A DNA stretch of 46,885 bases from assembly GCA_019038625.1 (NCBI GenBank), contig JAHOYU010000057.1, positions 1-46,885 on the forward strand, read 5' to 3'. Made by a program: the position numbers and the translations under genes. The notes beneath the pieces were generated by a model. That model made no database searches and was not told where the DNA came from. It worked only from the letters and a program-made list of their open reading frames with translations. This stretch comes from Candidatus Latescibacterota bacterium. GTDB lineage: Bacteria; Krumholzibacteriota; Krumholzibacteriia; Krumholzibacteriales; Krumholzibacteriaceae. The stretch's first letter is position 1. The number at the start of each line of letters is the position of its first letter. Below are positions 32,543 through 38,794 of this stretch, one piece after another.

Positions 32543-33336
32543 AAAGGGCTAATATACAAGGCCATCGGTTCGGCAAGTTAGTGGTTGTGCGTCTGTCTAA
32601 TAAGAAACACAAAATACAAAACATTCGCTTATGGGAGTGTGTTTGTGATTGTGGTGGAGTGGTTTATCATCTTTCAAACACCCTAACTGCTGGTAAAGTA
32701 AAAAGTTGTGGTTGTTTTGTTAAGGAGTTTCGTAAACTGAAAGGCAATCAAGCTGCGAAGAATTCTGTTCTACGTCAGTATAAAAGCACAGCCGCTCACA
32801 AAGGATTATTGTTTACAGTGCCAGAACCGTGGTTTTTTGATAATATAGTGCTGCCCTGTCATTACTGCGGTTCAGAACCCGCAAACATAGCTAAACCACC
32901 AAGATACAGGCCGGACGCTGACGAAGATCGAGTGTTTATGTATTCTGGGTTTGATAGGGTGGATAACACCGTAGGGTACGTGCAAGACAACCTTGTTCCG
33001 TGTTGTTTTGTATGTAACTCGGCAAAAAAGGCACTAACTGAAACCCAGTTCAGGGATTGGATCAAACGTATCTATTGGAATCAGTTTCATAAAGTGTCCG
33101 ACAAGACTCCAGGGGTTTTGCTGGATGAGCTGATTACAACTAACATGAAGTTGTGGTATCTGCAGGAACGTTTGATGTCGGCAAAATCGGACAGTGACAA
33201 AGCCACATTAGGCGTAGAAACTCAACTATTGAATGGTAAACGCAATAAACTAATGCGTAGTATCGACACATTATTAGATTTTTCGGATGACTCTGTGTCT
33301 TTTAAGACATACATGAATGGTCGCGATCATGAGTAA
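32539..33336 (+). CDS. HNH endonuclease fused to a DUF4254-like domain
   Basis: This 265-residue protein starts at ATG 32539, overlapping the GDPD stop (ATGA). Residues 1-180 are a homing-type HNH enzyme, paralogous to the one at 28860: MKRANIQGHRFGKLVVV, CVCDCG...SCGC, CHYCGSEP, YSGFDRVDN, CCFVCNSAKK. Residues about 186-262 (LLDELITTNMKLWYLQERL, LNGKRNKLMRSIDTLL) are unlike any endonuclease tail and resemble the small DUF4254 protein found in bacterial sugar clusters. The HNH gene therefore seems to have landed at a gene start and become fused to it. The end overlaps the next gene. Confidence 0.78.
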   Translation: MKRANIQGHRFGKLVVVRLSNKKHKIQNIRLWECVCDCGGVVYHLSNTLTAGKVKSCGCFVKEFRKLKGNQAAKNSVLRQYKSTAAHKGLLFTVPEPWFFDNIVLPCHYCGSEPANIAKPPRYRPDADEDRVFMYSGFDRVDNTVGYVQDNLVPCCFVCNSAKKALTETQFRDWIKRIYWNQFHKVSDKTPGVLLDELITTNMKLWYLQERLMSAKSDSDKATLGVETQLLNGKRNKLMRSIDTLLDFSDDSVSFKTYMNGRDHE

Positions 33337-34129
33337 GCAATACGCATTCTGCATGCCTGGAAAGATAGGGGACGCTCTGTACACATTGCCCACAATCCAG
33401 ACTATATGTGAACGGGACGATGCTGAAGCTACCTTCATCACCAGTGAGATGTGTCGTCCTCTAGAGCGTTTGTTGTTGTACCAAGATTACATAGTTGACT
33501 TTGTAGTTCCTCCTGAGTATATTATCATGGGAGAGGGGCAGGGAGTACAGCCTTGGGAGATGCCAGTCGTGGGGGAGTACGATAAAGTATACCAACTGGG
33601 GTATGCACAATGTCCGCGCGGGCCTTTACACAAGTTCTCAGCACGCTGTGCAGGATTGGAGACTGTACCTGATCCTGTATACAAGTATCCAAATAAGAAG
33701 TTCTACAGCGATCCTTACGTAGTAGTGGGGTACTGTGCCTCCAGAGGGTACCCACCGATGTGGGACGCATACAGATATATGATTGAGAATTGTCCTATAC
33801 AGGTAGTGCAAACGGGTACGATGGCAGATTATATTGACAGCCCCTCAGATAACATGGCAGAGCTCGACCTGCTTGATGTGTTGCCTCTGCTGGCACATGC
33901 TAAGCTGTTTGTAGGGTTTTATTCTGGGCTATTGGTATTGGCAAATGGCTTTCCGGAACTCCAACGTATCGTTACACTTACGTCAAAGGGGTGCGGAGAG
34001 CAGCACGGTCTACATCTGCCCAATACCTTGGAGATTGCGTATCCGCCGCCGTGTTCACACGAAGAAACACGAGCACCAAGATTTCAGGAAGAGCTCCTAA
34101 ATGCCGTATTTTGGGGGGTTGACAAATGA
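33329..34129 (+). CDS. Glycosyltransferase family 9-like (heptosyltransferase fold)
   Basis: This 266-residue protein starts at ATG 33329 (overlap of 8 bases). It resembles GT9 heptosyltransferases: FCMPGKIGDALYTLPTI at the N-terminus and a C-terminal half with LDVLPLLAHAKLFVGFYSGLLVLANGF, where these enzymes bind the donor. A GT9 enzyme next to a heptose-like activation set supports the view that the sugar is a heptose or similar. Its final codons (GTT GAC AAA TGA) form the -35 box of promoter P4. Confidence 0.76.
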   Translation: MSKQYAFCMPGKIGDALYTLPTIQTICERDDAEATFITSEMCRPLERLLLYQDYIVDFVVPPEYIIMGEGQGVQPWEMPVVGEYDKVYQLGYAQCPRGPLHKFSARCAGLETVPDPVYKYPNKKFYSDPYVVVGYCASRGYPPMWDAYRYMIENCPIQVVQTGTMADYIDSPSDNMAELDLLDVLPLLAHAKLFVGFYSGLLVLANGFPELQRIVTLTSKGCGEQHGLHLPNTLEIAYPPPCSHEETRAPRFQEELLNAVFWGVDK

Positions 34130-34147
34130 GTGAGAATGTGTTATATT
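34119..34147 (+). promoter_or_regulatory. Array promoter P4
   Basis: TTGACA, 17 bases, TGT-TATATT. The -35 box lies within the last codons of the GT9-like gene. It drives the GT2-like gene at 34199 and the second RNA array. Confidence 0.85.
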
Positions 34148-34176
34148 TAATAGTTGCGTAAATGCCTGGTATAAAG

Positions 34177-34192
34177 GGACTTATATAAAGGA
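34177..34192 (+). promoter_or_regulatory. Candidate phage promoter-like motif, copy 3
   Basis: GGACTTATATAAAGGA matches the motif at 5325, 16359 and 43803 except near the end, where it runs into the ribosome site of the next gene. This copy may be coincidental. Confidence 0.3.
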
Positions 34193-34198
34193 GGACGT

Positions 34199-35002
34199 AT
34201 GACCATAGGAGTAGCATTCTTTGTGAAAAACTGTCTTCATTACACACAGGAGTGCTTAGCCTCCTTGCAAGTGAGTAGCAAATATCACGTGCTAGTAGTG
34301 GACGATTTCTCTTCCGATGGAACAAAGTCGTTCTTAGCAGAGACAGCCGAAGCGTTTTCAGGTTTTGCAGCTGACGTACCTGCCGAAGATCGAAATATGC
34401 AGGGTTTCTCTATGATCTTAGATCCTCCAGTTCCTAGTTTAGGTGCCCGATGGAACCTAGCGATGGAGTATTTCAAGGATCTGGAGTGTGAAGCGGTGCT
34501 ACTCTGCAACAACGATATTGTGTTCCACCCAAAGACGGTAGATGTCTTGGTTGAACGGTTGCATGCGGGAGACGAAGCGCTGGTCACAGCACACAACGTT
34601 CGTGATAGTATGCAAGTAGCGATGTTGAATGGGTTGGTTCTGCCCTCCCTGGAGGAGGCATCAGAGGCACCCCACCCTGATTTTTCTTGTATGTTGTTGC
34701 GTACAGCAGCGTGGGAGCAGGTGGGAGGATTCTCAGAAGCGTTTATTCCTTGTTACTTCGAGGATAACCACTTTCACACGATGCTAAAGATACATGACCT
34801 AGTTGCAGTTAGCACTACTGCGGCGCCGTATATCCATTTTGGCTCTGTGTCACAAAATCAGGTACCTGGTGGCGTATGCACCGGTGCGCGGTTCGAGGCG
34901 AATAGACAGAAGTTTGTGGAGATCTTCGGCTCGTTGCCAGATGAAATAGATATACCTCAGTTACGTAAACAGTTTCTAGGTGAGAAACAGGAGATAGCAT
35001 GA
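34199..35002 (+). CDS. GT2 glycosyltransferase
   Basis: This 267-residue GT-A fold enzyme has an AAAGGAGG ribosome site. Seen: GVAFFVKNCLHYTQECLASL, HVLVVDDFSSDGT, a donor-metal motif LLCNNDIVFHP, DFSCMLLRTAAWEQVGGFSEAFIPCYFEDNHF with the ED acid pair. These are classic GT2 (rhamnosyl/N-acetylglucosaminyl-like) motifs, so a rhamnosyl transfer using the dTDP-rhamnose made upstream is plausible. It is the first gene after promoter P4. Confidence 0.88.
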   Translation: MTIGVAFFVKNCLHYTQECLASLQVSSKYHVLVVDDFSSDGTKSFLAETAEAFSGFAADVPAEDRNMQGFSMILDPPVPSLGARWNLAMEYFKDLECEAVLLCNNDIVFHPKTVDVLVERLHAGDEALVTAHNVRDSMQVAMLNGLVLPSLEEASEAPHPDFSCMLLRTAAWEQVGGFSEAFIPCYFEDNHFHTMLKIHDLVAVSTTAAPYIHFGSVSQNQVPGGVCTGARFEANRQKFVEIFGSLPDEIDIPQLRKQFLGEKQEIA

Positions 35003-35211
35003 TGAACTGGTTTAAGTCTGAAGAAGATGTCACTGCCGAGGCTGGTGAGATTGAAGCTCTTGAAGACGACGAGCTTCGCGGTAAACAAGCTAACAGCATA
35101 ATCATAGACGAAGTTAACACATTCGTCCCAGACGAAGAGGTAGTTGAGGAGGCGCCTGTTGAGCAGCCTAAAGTGAAAACTCCGCCACCTCCTGGCTTCA
35201 TGCGCGAATAA
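34999..35211 (+). CDS. Small acidic protein, unknown
   Basis: This 70-residue, very acidic and probably disordered protein has a proline-rich end (PKVKTPPPPGFMRE). Two adjacent ATGs (34999, 35002) share the AGGAG site; the first overlaps the previous stop. It lies just before tRNA-Arg. No family is recognised. Confidence 0.6.
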   Translation: MMNWFKSEEDVTAEAGEIEALEDDELRGKQANSIIIDEVNTFVPDEEVVEEAPVEQPKVKTPPPPGFMRE

Positions 35212-35217
35212 GACAGT

Positions 35218-35290
35218 GCCCTTGTAGCTCAGTGGACAGAGCTCCGGTTTCCTAAGCCGAAATGCGTAGGTCCGAATCCTACCAAGGGCG
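35218..35290 (+). tRNA. tRNA-Arg (anticodon CCT), altered T loop
   Basis: Acceptor GCCCTTG/CAAGGGC, loop TTCCTAA, T arm GTAGG TCCGAAT CCTAC. T55 is replaced by C, which would remove the usual pseudouridine, and the outer anticodon pair is C-A. Confidence 0.88.
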
Positions 35291-35301
35291 TAAGGGCGTA
35301 A

Positions 35302-35372
35302 GGGTGGTTGGTGTAGTGGTAACACGATCGGCTCCAACCCGATCAACGGGGGTTCGATTCCTCCACCACCTG
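35302..35372 (+). tRNA. tRNA-Trp (anticodon CCA)
   Basis: Acceptor GGGTGGT/ACCACCT, D stem GTGT/ACAC, anticodon stem ATCGG/CCGAT with loop CTCCAAC, T loop TTCGATT, discriminator G. A short GTAAGGGC tandem repeat precedes it. Confidence 0.94.
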
Positions 35373-35375
35373 TAG

Positions 35376-35448
35376 GACTGGGTAGCTCAGCGGGTAGAGC
35401 GCTAGGTTGAAGACCTAGGCGTCGGGGGTTCGATTCCCTCTCCAGTCA
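35376..35448 (+). tRNA. tRNA-Phe (anticodon GAA)
   Basis: Acceptor GACTGGG/TCCAGTC, anticodon stem CTAGG/CCTAG with loop TTGAAGA, T loop TTCGATT, discriminator A. Confidence 0.95.
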
Positions 35449-35500
35449 TGGGTTGTGATGAAAGGGAACGGGAAATGATGAATGATGAAAGGATAGTATC

Positions 35501-36244
35501 ATGGCTAAGAGACTATATAGTAGAGACGGAAATCTGTGTAAAGCTCGTAAGAGCATGGGCAAGCGCACGTACATCGGCATCGCGCTAGACCGAAGTGGAT
35601 CTATGCAGCAGTTGTTGGGCTCCACTGTGAGTGGGTTTAACGAGCATCTGGAGACGATACAATCAGACGCTCTCAAAGGTGGAACTACCAAGATGTCGTT
35701 GGTGACGTTCGGTAACAACACTGTAACCACTGAGTTTTTGAATCTCGATCCGAAGAAAGTTCGCTCACTACACAAAGGTGCTTATCGTCCTAGCGGCAAT
35801 ACACCGATGTACGATGGAGTAGGAAGGCTTATAGACGAGCTAGCAGAGTTCGACGTGGAGGAAGCTGATGTAGGTTTCTTGGTGTTGGTTATTAGCGACG
35901 GTCAAGAGAATGCTTCTAGATTGTGGAATCAGCCTGGCATTGCGAATCGCATCAATGCACTCAAAAATACAGGTCGATGGACGTTTGCTTATGTTGGAGC
36001 TAATCAAAATCTGTTCGAGGTAACGCAGTTCTTCGGTCAGAACAACGTGTTGAGTTGGGAATACACGCCCAAAGGTACTGAATATGTGTATGATGTTATG
36101 TGCACAAGTACATCAGCATATTTAGGTGCTAGAGCGGCCGGTGAGACGTCTAAGTCGTGCTATTTTTCGCCCACTATCACAGGCGACTCTATAGTAACAG
36201 ACGCAACAACGATTACCAATGTAGGGGTTGACAAACAGACCTAA
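35501..36244 (+). CDS. von Willebrand factor A domain protein
   Basis: This 247-residue protein forms a single vWA domain with a metal-ion-dependent adhesion site: DRSGSM at about residue 30 (DxSxS), a Thr in PSGNTPMYDG and ISDGQENA (the second Asp). It has no signal peptide, so it acts inside the cell. vWA proteins in phage genomes are poorly understood; in bacteria they mostly serve as protein-assembly or AAA-ATPase partners, but no ATPase gene is nearby. The last codons (GTT GAC AAA ...) form the -35 box of promoter P5. Confidence 0.87.
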   Translation: MAKRLYSRDGNLCKARKSMGKRTYIGIALDRSGSMQQLLGSTVSGFNEHLETIQSDALKGGTTKMSLVTFGNNTVTTEFLNLDPKKVRSLHKGAYRPSGNTPMYDGVGRLIDELAEFDVEEADVGFLVLVISDGQENASRLWNQPGIANRINALKNTGRWTFAYVGANQNLFEVTQFFGQNNVLSWEYTPKGTEYVYDVMCTSTSAYLGARAAGETSKSCYFSPTITGDSIVTDATTITNVGVDKQT

Positions 36245-36256
36245 AGGTGTTATATT
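36228..36256 (+). promoter_or_regulatory. Array promoter P5
   Basis: TTGACA, 17 bases, TGT-TATATT, overlapping the 3' end of the vWA gene. It drives a hairpin leader and tRNA-Ala. Confidence 0.85.
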
Positions 36257-36261
36257 AAGGG

Positions 36262-36326
36262 AGTGCATAACGATCTCCTGAGGACAGGGCCCGGCGTCGA
36301 GCCTTTAATTAAAATCGGCGTCACAT
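36262..36326 (+). ncRNA. Hairpin leader after P5
   Basis: CGTCGA (36295-36300) pairs with TCGGCG (36315-36320) around loop GCCTTTAATTAAAA. The arrangement matches the hairpin after P3 (loop GCCTACTTAA). No gene lies in this stretch. Confidence 0.45.
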
Positions 36327-36399
36327 GGGGTATGTAAGCTCTGGGGAGTGATGGACCCTTGCAAGGTCCTCGTGGTGGGTTCGATTCCCACATGCTCCA
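36327..36399 (+). tRNA. tRNA-Ala (anticodon TGC), weak D arm
   Basis: Acceptor GGGGTAT/ATGCTCC, anticodon stem GGACC/GGTCC with loop CTTGCAA, T arm GTGGG TTCGATT CCCAC, discriminator A. The D region has the normal 19 bases but pairs poorly (GCTC with GAGT only, with a four-base loop). Confidence 0.85.
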
Positions 36400-36419
36400 T
36401 ACGCTAACTAGGAGAACAC

Positions 36420-36713
36420 ATGAAAAAGTTTCGTATGTTGTTACTTTTATTCGTCGCAGTGTTTTCGTTCGGTTGTATGGCTCCATACACTGCAGCACGA
36501 GCTCGTGTTGTTGGGCCGCGAGTGGTGTATGTCCCGGTATATCGAAATGCGTCGTACTACGATCAGTGGATATACAGCCCGTACATGTATCGAACACCGA
36601 CGGTAGTAGTTCGACAGCCCGTTGTCCGACAAGCACGACCAGCGGTCAGGCGACGTCCTGCTAACGTACGTAGTAGAGCACGACGACCAATACGACTTAG
36701 ACGTAAACCTTAG
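36420..36713 (+). CDS. Small basic lipoprotein
   Basis: This 97-residue protein has a lipoprotein signal (MKKFRMLLLLFVAVFSFGC, Cys19 as lipidation site). The mature part is Arg/Tyr/Val-rich with repeats of PVVRQ and VRR type, and very basic at the C-terminus. An AGGAG ribosome site precedes it. Such a protein would sit on the outer face of the host membrane, so superinfection exclusion or envelope change is possible, without proof. The TAG stop overlaps the first base pairs of the next structured RNA. Confidence 0.8.
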   Translation: MKKFRMLLLLFVAVFSFGCMAPYTAARARVVGPRVVYVPVYRNASYYDQWIYSPYMYRTPTVVVRQPVVRQARPAVRRRPANVRSRARRPIRLRRKP

Positions 36714-36789
36714 ATGTGGGGGCATCGTGACGGTGGTACCGGACCGGTGGAAACCCTAACGGCACAAGAAGCGTATGAGCCCCACATCT
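36712..36789 (+). ncRNA. Structured RNA, 78 nt, 10-bp terminal stem
   Basis: A perfect 10-base-pair terminal stem AGATGTGGGG/CCCCACATCT encloses 58 bases, including a palindromic ACCGGACCGGT. It lies between the lipoprotein gene and tRNA-Val and starts within the stop codon of the lipoprotein gene. It contains no gene. Confidence 0.65.
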
Positions 36790-36792
36790 TAT

Positions 36793-36867
36793 GCTCCCGT
36801 AACTCAGGCTGGCCAGAGTGACTGCTTTACACGCAGAGGGACGGTGGTTCGAATCCATCCGGGAGTA
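36793..36867 (+). tRNA. tRNA-Val (anticodon TAC)
   Basis: Acceptor GCTCCCG/CGGGAGT, loop TTTACAC, T arm GGTGG TTCGAAT CCATC, discriminator A. One anticodon stem end pair is A-A. Confidence 0.9.
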
Positions 36868-36871
36868 TCAT

Positions 36872-36944
36872 AGCGCCGTAGCTTAGAGGCAAGAGCACAC
36901 GGTTTGGAACCGTGGGGGCGTCAGTTCGAATCTGACCGGTGCTA
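36872..36944 (+). tRNA. tRNA-Pro (anticodon TGG)
   Basis: Acceptor AGCGCCG/CGGTGCT, anticodon stem CACGG/CCGTG with loop TTTGGAA, T arm GTCAG TTCGAAT CTGAC. Confidence 0.94.
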
Positions 36945-36964
36945 TAATTCATAGAGGAGTGACC

Positions 36965-37213
36965 ATGAAGATCGAGGAAATGAGTGAGCCTATCTTTTGT
37001 GAGCACTGCGGGCTATTACTGGATCAGTTTATCTTAATAGACGAGTTGTGGTGTCTATGTTGTGCTAATAACGATGGCACTATTTCGGACGAACAATTTG
37101 CCGACAAGCAACTGAAGAATTGGTGCCTCTACCACAGCTGGTTGTTGAATGAAGCTAGTAAGGTGTCTAACTTGATTATCCAAAGGAATAACGAATTACG
37201 TTTGACGCCATAG
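36965..37213 (+). CDS. Small zinc-ribbon-like protein
   Basis: This 82-residue protein starts at ATG 36965 after GAGGAG. CEHCG (residue 12) and CLCC (about residue 31) give two CxxC pairs for one zinc ion, as in minimal zinc ribbons. The C-terminal half is helical. Possible DNA, RNA or protein binding; unrecognised family. Confidence 0.7.
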   Translation: MKIEEMSEPIFCEHCGLLLDQFILIDELWCLCCANNDGTISDEQFADKQLKNWCLYHSWLLNEASKVSNLIIQRNNELRLTP

Positions 37214-37230
37214 GTCCACGTTGGTGGACC
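37213..37230 (+). other. Short perfect hairpin after gene
   Basis: GGTCCAC-GTTG-GTGGACC directly follows a stop codon. There is no T run, so it is not a standard terminator; it may protect or punctuate the transcript before tRNA-Gln. Confidence 0.5.
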
Positions 37231-37246
37231 CCTTGTTCGTAAGCAA

Positions 37247-37318
37247 TGCCTTATAGTGTAACGGCAACACGTCTGGCTCTGGACCAGAAGACTCTAGGTT
37301 CGAATCCTAGTAAGGCAG
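37247..37318 (+). tRNA. tRNA-Gln (anticodon CTG)
   Basis: Acceptor TGCCTTA/TAAGGCA (U1-A72), anticodon stem TCTGG/CCAGA with loop CTCTGGA, T arm CTAGG TTCGAAT CCTAG, discriminator G. Confidence 0.95.
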
Positions 37319-37319
37319 T

Positions 37320-37401
37320 AGTGATCCGAGGATGTCTGGCAAACAGTACGGCTCCGACGCAACTTGGCGCGCTTGGCAAAATATCGGGTGGTAGGATCAC
37401 T
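37320..37401 (+). ncRNA. Structured RNA, 82 nt, 8-bp terminal stem
   Basis: A perfect terminal stem AGTGATCC/GGATCACT encloses 66 bases with a small CTG-GCAAA-CAG hairpin and CCGA/TCGG pairing. It lies one base after tRNA-Gln and five before tRNA-Ile. It has no reading frame. Confidence 0.65.
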
Positions 37402-37406
37402 TATAC

Positions 37407-37479
37407 GCCTCCGTGGTGAACGCGGTTATCACACAACTCTGATACAGTTGAGTAGAAGGTTCGAGTCCTTCCGGACGCA
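37407..37479 (+). tRNA. tRNA-Ile (anticodon GAT)
   Basis: Acceptor GCCTCCG/CGGACGC with one C3-C70 mismatch, D stem GTGA/TCAC, anticodon stem CAACT/AGTTG with loop CTGATAC, T loop TTCGAGT. Its 5' half resembles that of the split tRNA at 38751. Confidence 0.9.
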
Positions 37480-37496
37480 TTAACAAAGGAGACAAC

Positions 37497-37775
37497 ATGG
37501 CAGCACGATCAGTAGTAGACGGAAAGCGTATGGTGTATGTGGATGGTAAATGGGTAGAGGACACACATTGGCCGGCCTTTGTGAGATACGCAGGACTATG
37601 GTGGGTTGGTGGTTTCTTAGGTATGTTAGGATTAGCTTTTGTTAACACATGGTTGACCGTCCCTTTCATAGTGGTTTTTGGTGGATTCACATATTGGAAT
37701 GCTAGACGTTTGATAACGAAATACAACTTGCCGACCACGTTCAAACTAGGACCTGGTGACGTGGCATGTAAGTAA
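37497..37775 (+). CDS. Small membrane protein with two helices
   Basis: This 92-residue protein has an AAAGGAG ribosome site. A polar start (MAARSVVDGKRMVYVDGKW) leads to two hydrophobic helices in the middle (LWWVGGFLGMLGLAFVNTWL and TVPFIVVFGGFTYW) and a basic end. It lies just before the tmRNA gene. Function unknown; holin-like topology is possible. Confidence 0.75.
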   Translation: MAARSVVDGKRMVYVDGKWVEDTHWPAFVRYAGLWWVGGFLGMLGLAFVNTWLTVPFIVVFGGFTYWNARRLITKYNLPTTFKLGPGDVACK

Positions 37776-37781
37776 GGTTTT

Positions 37782-38134
37782 GGGGGCGAACTTTGGAATC
37801 GACAGGTGAACATCAGAAACAATGATTGCTATGCCGAAGGCTGCATCGTTAAAGCGCAAAAACCATAAGTGCAAACACGAAAGAAACTGTTGAGGCTACA
37901 TGCCTTGGCACACGCGCGGTTCGCCCTACGTTCCGTTTCGTGTCGATTAAGGGAGCTTCCCGCAGCTTTGTAACGGGTTCGGAGTCGCTTTGCAGATCGG
38001 CTACAAGAAAAACCACTGCAGCGTTGGCCTAACACGTAGATAGGCACGGCTGTCAGTAGCCCAAACTGACTATGCATAGTAGACGTCGTCGTGGAACAGT
38101 CGCTTGGACGCGGGTTCGAATCCCGCCGCCTCCA
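37782..38134 (+). ncRNA. ssrA: tmRNA (ribosome rescue RNA)
   Basis: This 353-base RNA has the one-piece tmRNA plan. The 5' end is GGGGGCG AACTTTGGAATCGACAGG, the 3' end is a T arm GCGGG TTCGAAT CCCGC followed by CGCCTCC and A, and the acceptor pairs fully. The resume codon aligns with E. coli: GCA at 37871 is base 90 of the RNA, preceded by AAAAACCATAAGT. The tag frame begins ANTKETVEATCL, like the ANTK start of the Streptomyces tag, but does not stop until TAA 38030-38032 (53 codons, ending TAALA) and lacks the usual ALAA end. The 3' part after the frame still shows tmRNA-like sequence. A phage tmRNA would free stalled ribosomes. Confidence 0.93.
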
Positions 38135-38157
38135 TTGTACTACTCTTAGGAGGGAAT

Positions 38158-38298
38158 GTGGAAGACAGGATACGCGAGCTAGAGATGCGAATCATAGAAT
38201 TGGAAGCTACGGTAGACCAACTGTTGCGAACGGTTGGATCCCAGCCGACGGTACGCAGTCCCTACGAACCTAGGAAATTGCCTAAACTCAGGGGTTGA
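38158..38298 (+). CDS. Small coiled-coil protein
   Basis: This 46-residue protein starts at GTG 38158 after AGGAGGG. It has a heptad-like helix (VEDRIRELEMRIIELEATVD) and a basic, proline-containing tail. Its stop TGA is inside the -35 box of promoter P6. It is probably a short dimerising peptide of unknown use. Confidence 0.6.
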   Translation: MEDRIRELEMRIIELEATVDQLLRTVGSQPTVRSPYEPRKLPKLRG

Positions 38299-38323
38299 CA
38301 AACGTAGTACAATGTGTTATATT
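38295..38323 (+). promoter_or_regulatory. Array promoter P6
   Basis: TTGACA, 17 bases, TGT-TATATT, overlapping the preceding stop codon. The predicted RNA start is at about 38330, exactly where the next structured RNA begins. Confidence 0.85.
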
Positions 38324-38330
38324 ACTAGTT

Positions 38331-38514
38331 AGGAACCGAAGTGATGCAGCACCATAAGGTGAGTCAATATGGCCTGTGGCCCCAAGTCACACCACTGCAT
38401 GTGGCCGATTGCACCCCGGTGCCCGCTACAATAGGCTCACAGTGTCGGTCGGTAAGAAAGTTTGTAAGTCGTCGTAGCGTAGCTCTTCTTACCAGTAATG
38501 CGGGTTCGGTTCCT
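38331..38514 (+). ncRNA. Promoter-driven structured RNA, 184 nt
   Basis: A perfect 10-base-pair terminal stem AGGAACCGAA (38331-38340) / TTCGGTTCCT (38505-38514) closes this RNA, and it starts at the predicted start of P6. Internal pairs include ATGCAG (38344-38349) with CTGCAT (38395-38400), CACC-ATAA-GGTG, and GCAC-CCCG-GTGC. It has no gene with a ribosome site. It ends 4 bases before tRNA-Glu. It is the clearest candidate for an independent small RNA here. Confidence 0.72.
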
Positions 38515-38518
38515 TTAA

Positions 38519-38591
38519 GGTCCATTCGTCTAGTGGCCGAGGACATCAGGTTTTCAACCTGAAGACAGGAGTTCGATTCTCCTATGGACTA
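38519..38591 (+). tRNA. tRNA-Glu (anticodon TTC)
   Basis: Acceptor GGTCCAT/ATGGACT, Glu-type D arm, anticodon stem TCAGG/CCTGA with loop TTTTCAA, T arm AGGAG TTCGATT CTCCT. Nearly identical in its 5' half to tRNA-Glu(CTC). Confidence 0.94.
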
Positions 38592-38618
38592 TAAGTAAAC
38601 CACAAACAAGGAGTATGT

Positions 38619-38750
38619 ATGCTAGAGACTGCATTAAAAGTGTTAATGGTTCTAGTAGCTATTGGTATACCGGTTGGTTCTTTTGTTGTATTCAGACGCA
38701 GATCAGCAGCCCGAAAAGCAGCTGAGCTCGAAGGTACATGGAATAGCTAA
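38619..38750 (+). CDS. Small single-pass membrane protein
   Basis: This 43-residue protein uses the second of two close ATGs (38619), five bases from an AAGGAG site. One hydrophobic helix (LKVLMVLVAIGIPVGSFVVF) is followed by a basic helix (RRRSAARKAAELE). The N-out, C-in topology and size recall the similar protein at 17425. Its stop abuts the split tRNA-Ile. Confidence 0.68.
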   Translation: MLETALKVLMVLVAIGIPVGSFVVFRRRSAARKAAELEGTWNS

Positions 38751-38781
38751 CCGTCTGTGGTGAACGTGGTTATACACGCCG
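38751..38781 (+). pseudogene. Split tRNA-Ile(UAU), 5' half
   Basis: Acceptor CCGTCTG, D arm GTGAACGTGGTTATACAC, then the first three bases (CCG) of the anticodon stem before the sequence diverges. The matching 3' half is at 39390-39432. The two fit as one tRNA with a perfect 7-base-pair acceptor and a 5-base-pair anticodon stem (CCG+GT / ACCGG). The break contains an HNH gene and an intact tRNA-Ile(TAT). Confidence 0.85.
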
Positions 38782-38794
38782 AGAGGATTTAGAA

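Noticed and set aside
35281-35306. Tandem GTAAGGGC repeat
   Set aside because: Only two copies; probably slippage at a tRNA edge with no evident role.
36336-36399. D-armless tRNA-Ala
   Set aside because: Choosing GGGGTAT at 36327 as acceptor restores a normal-length D region, so only a weak D arm remains.
38091-38273. Reading frames over the tmRNA 3' end
   Set aside because: They overlap the tmRNA T arm and have no ribosome site; only the GTG frame at 38158 is supported.
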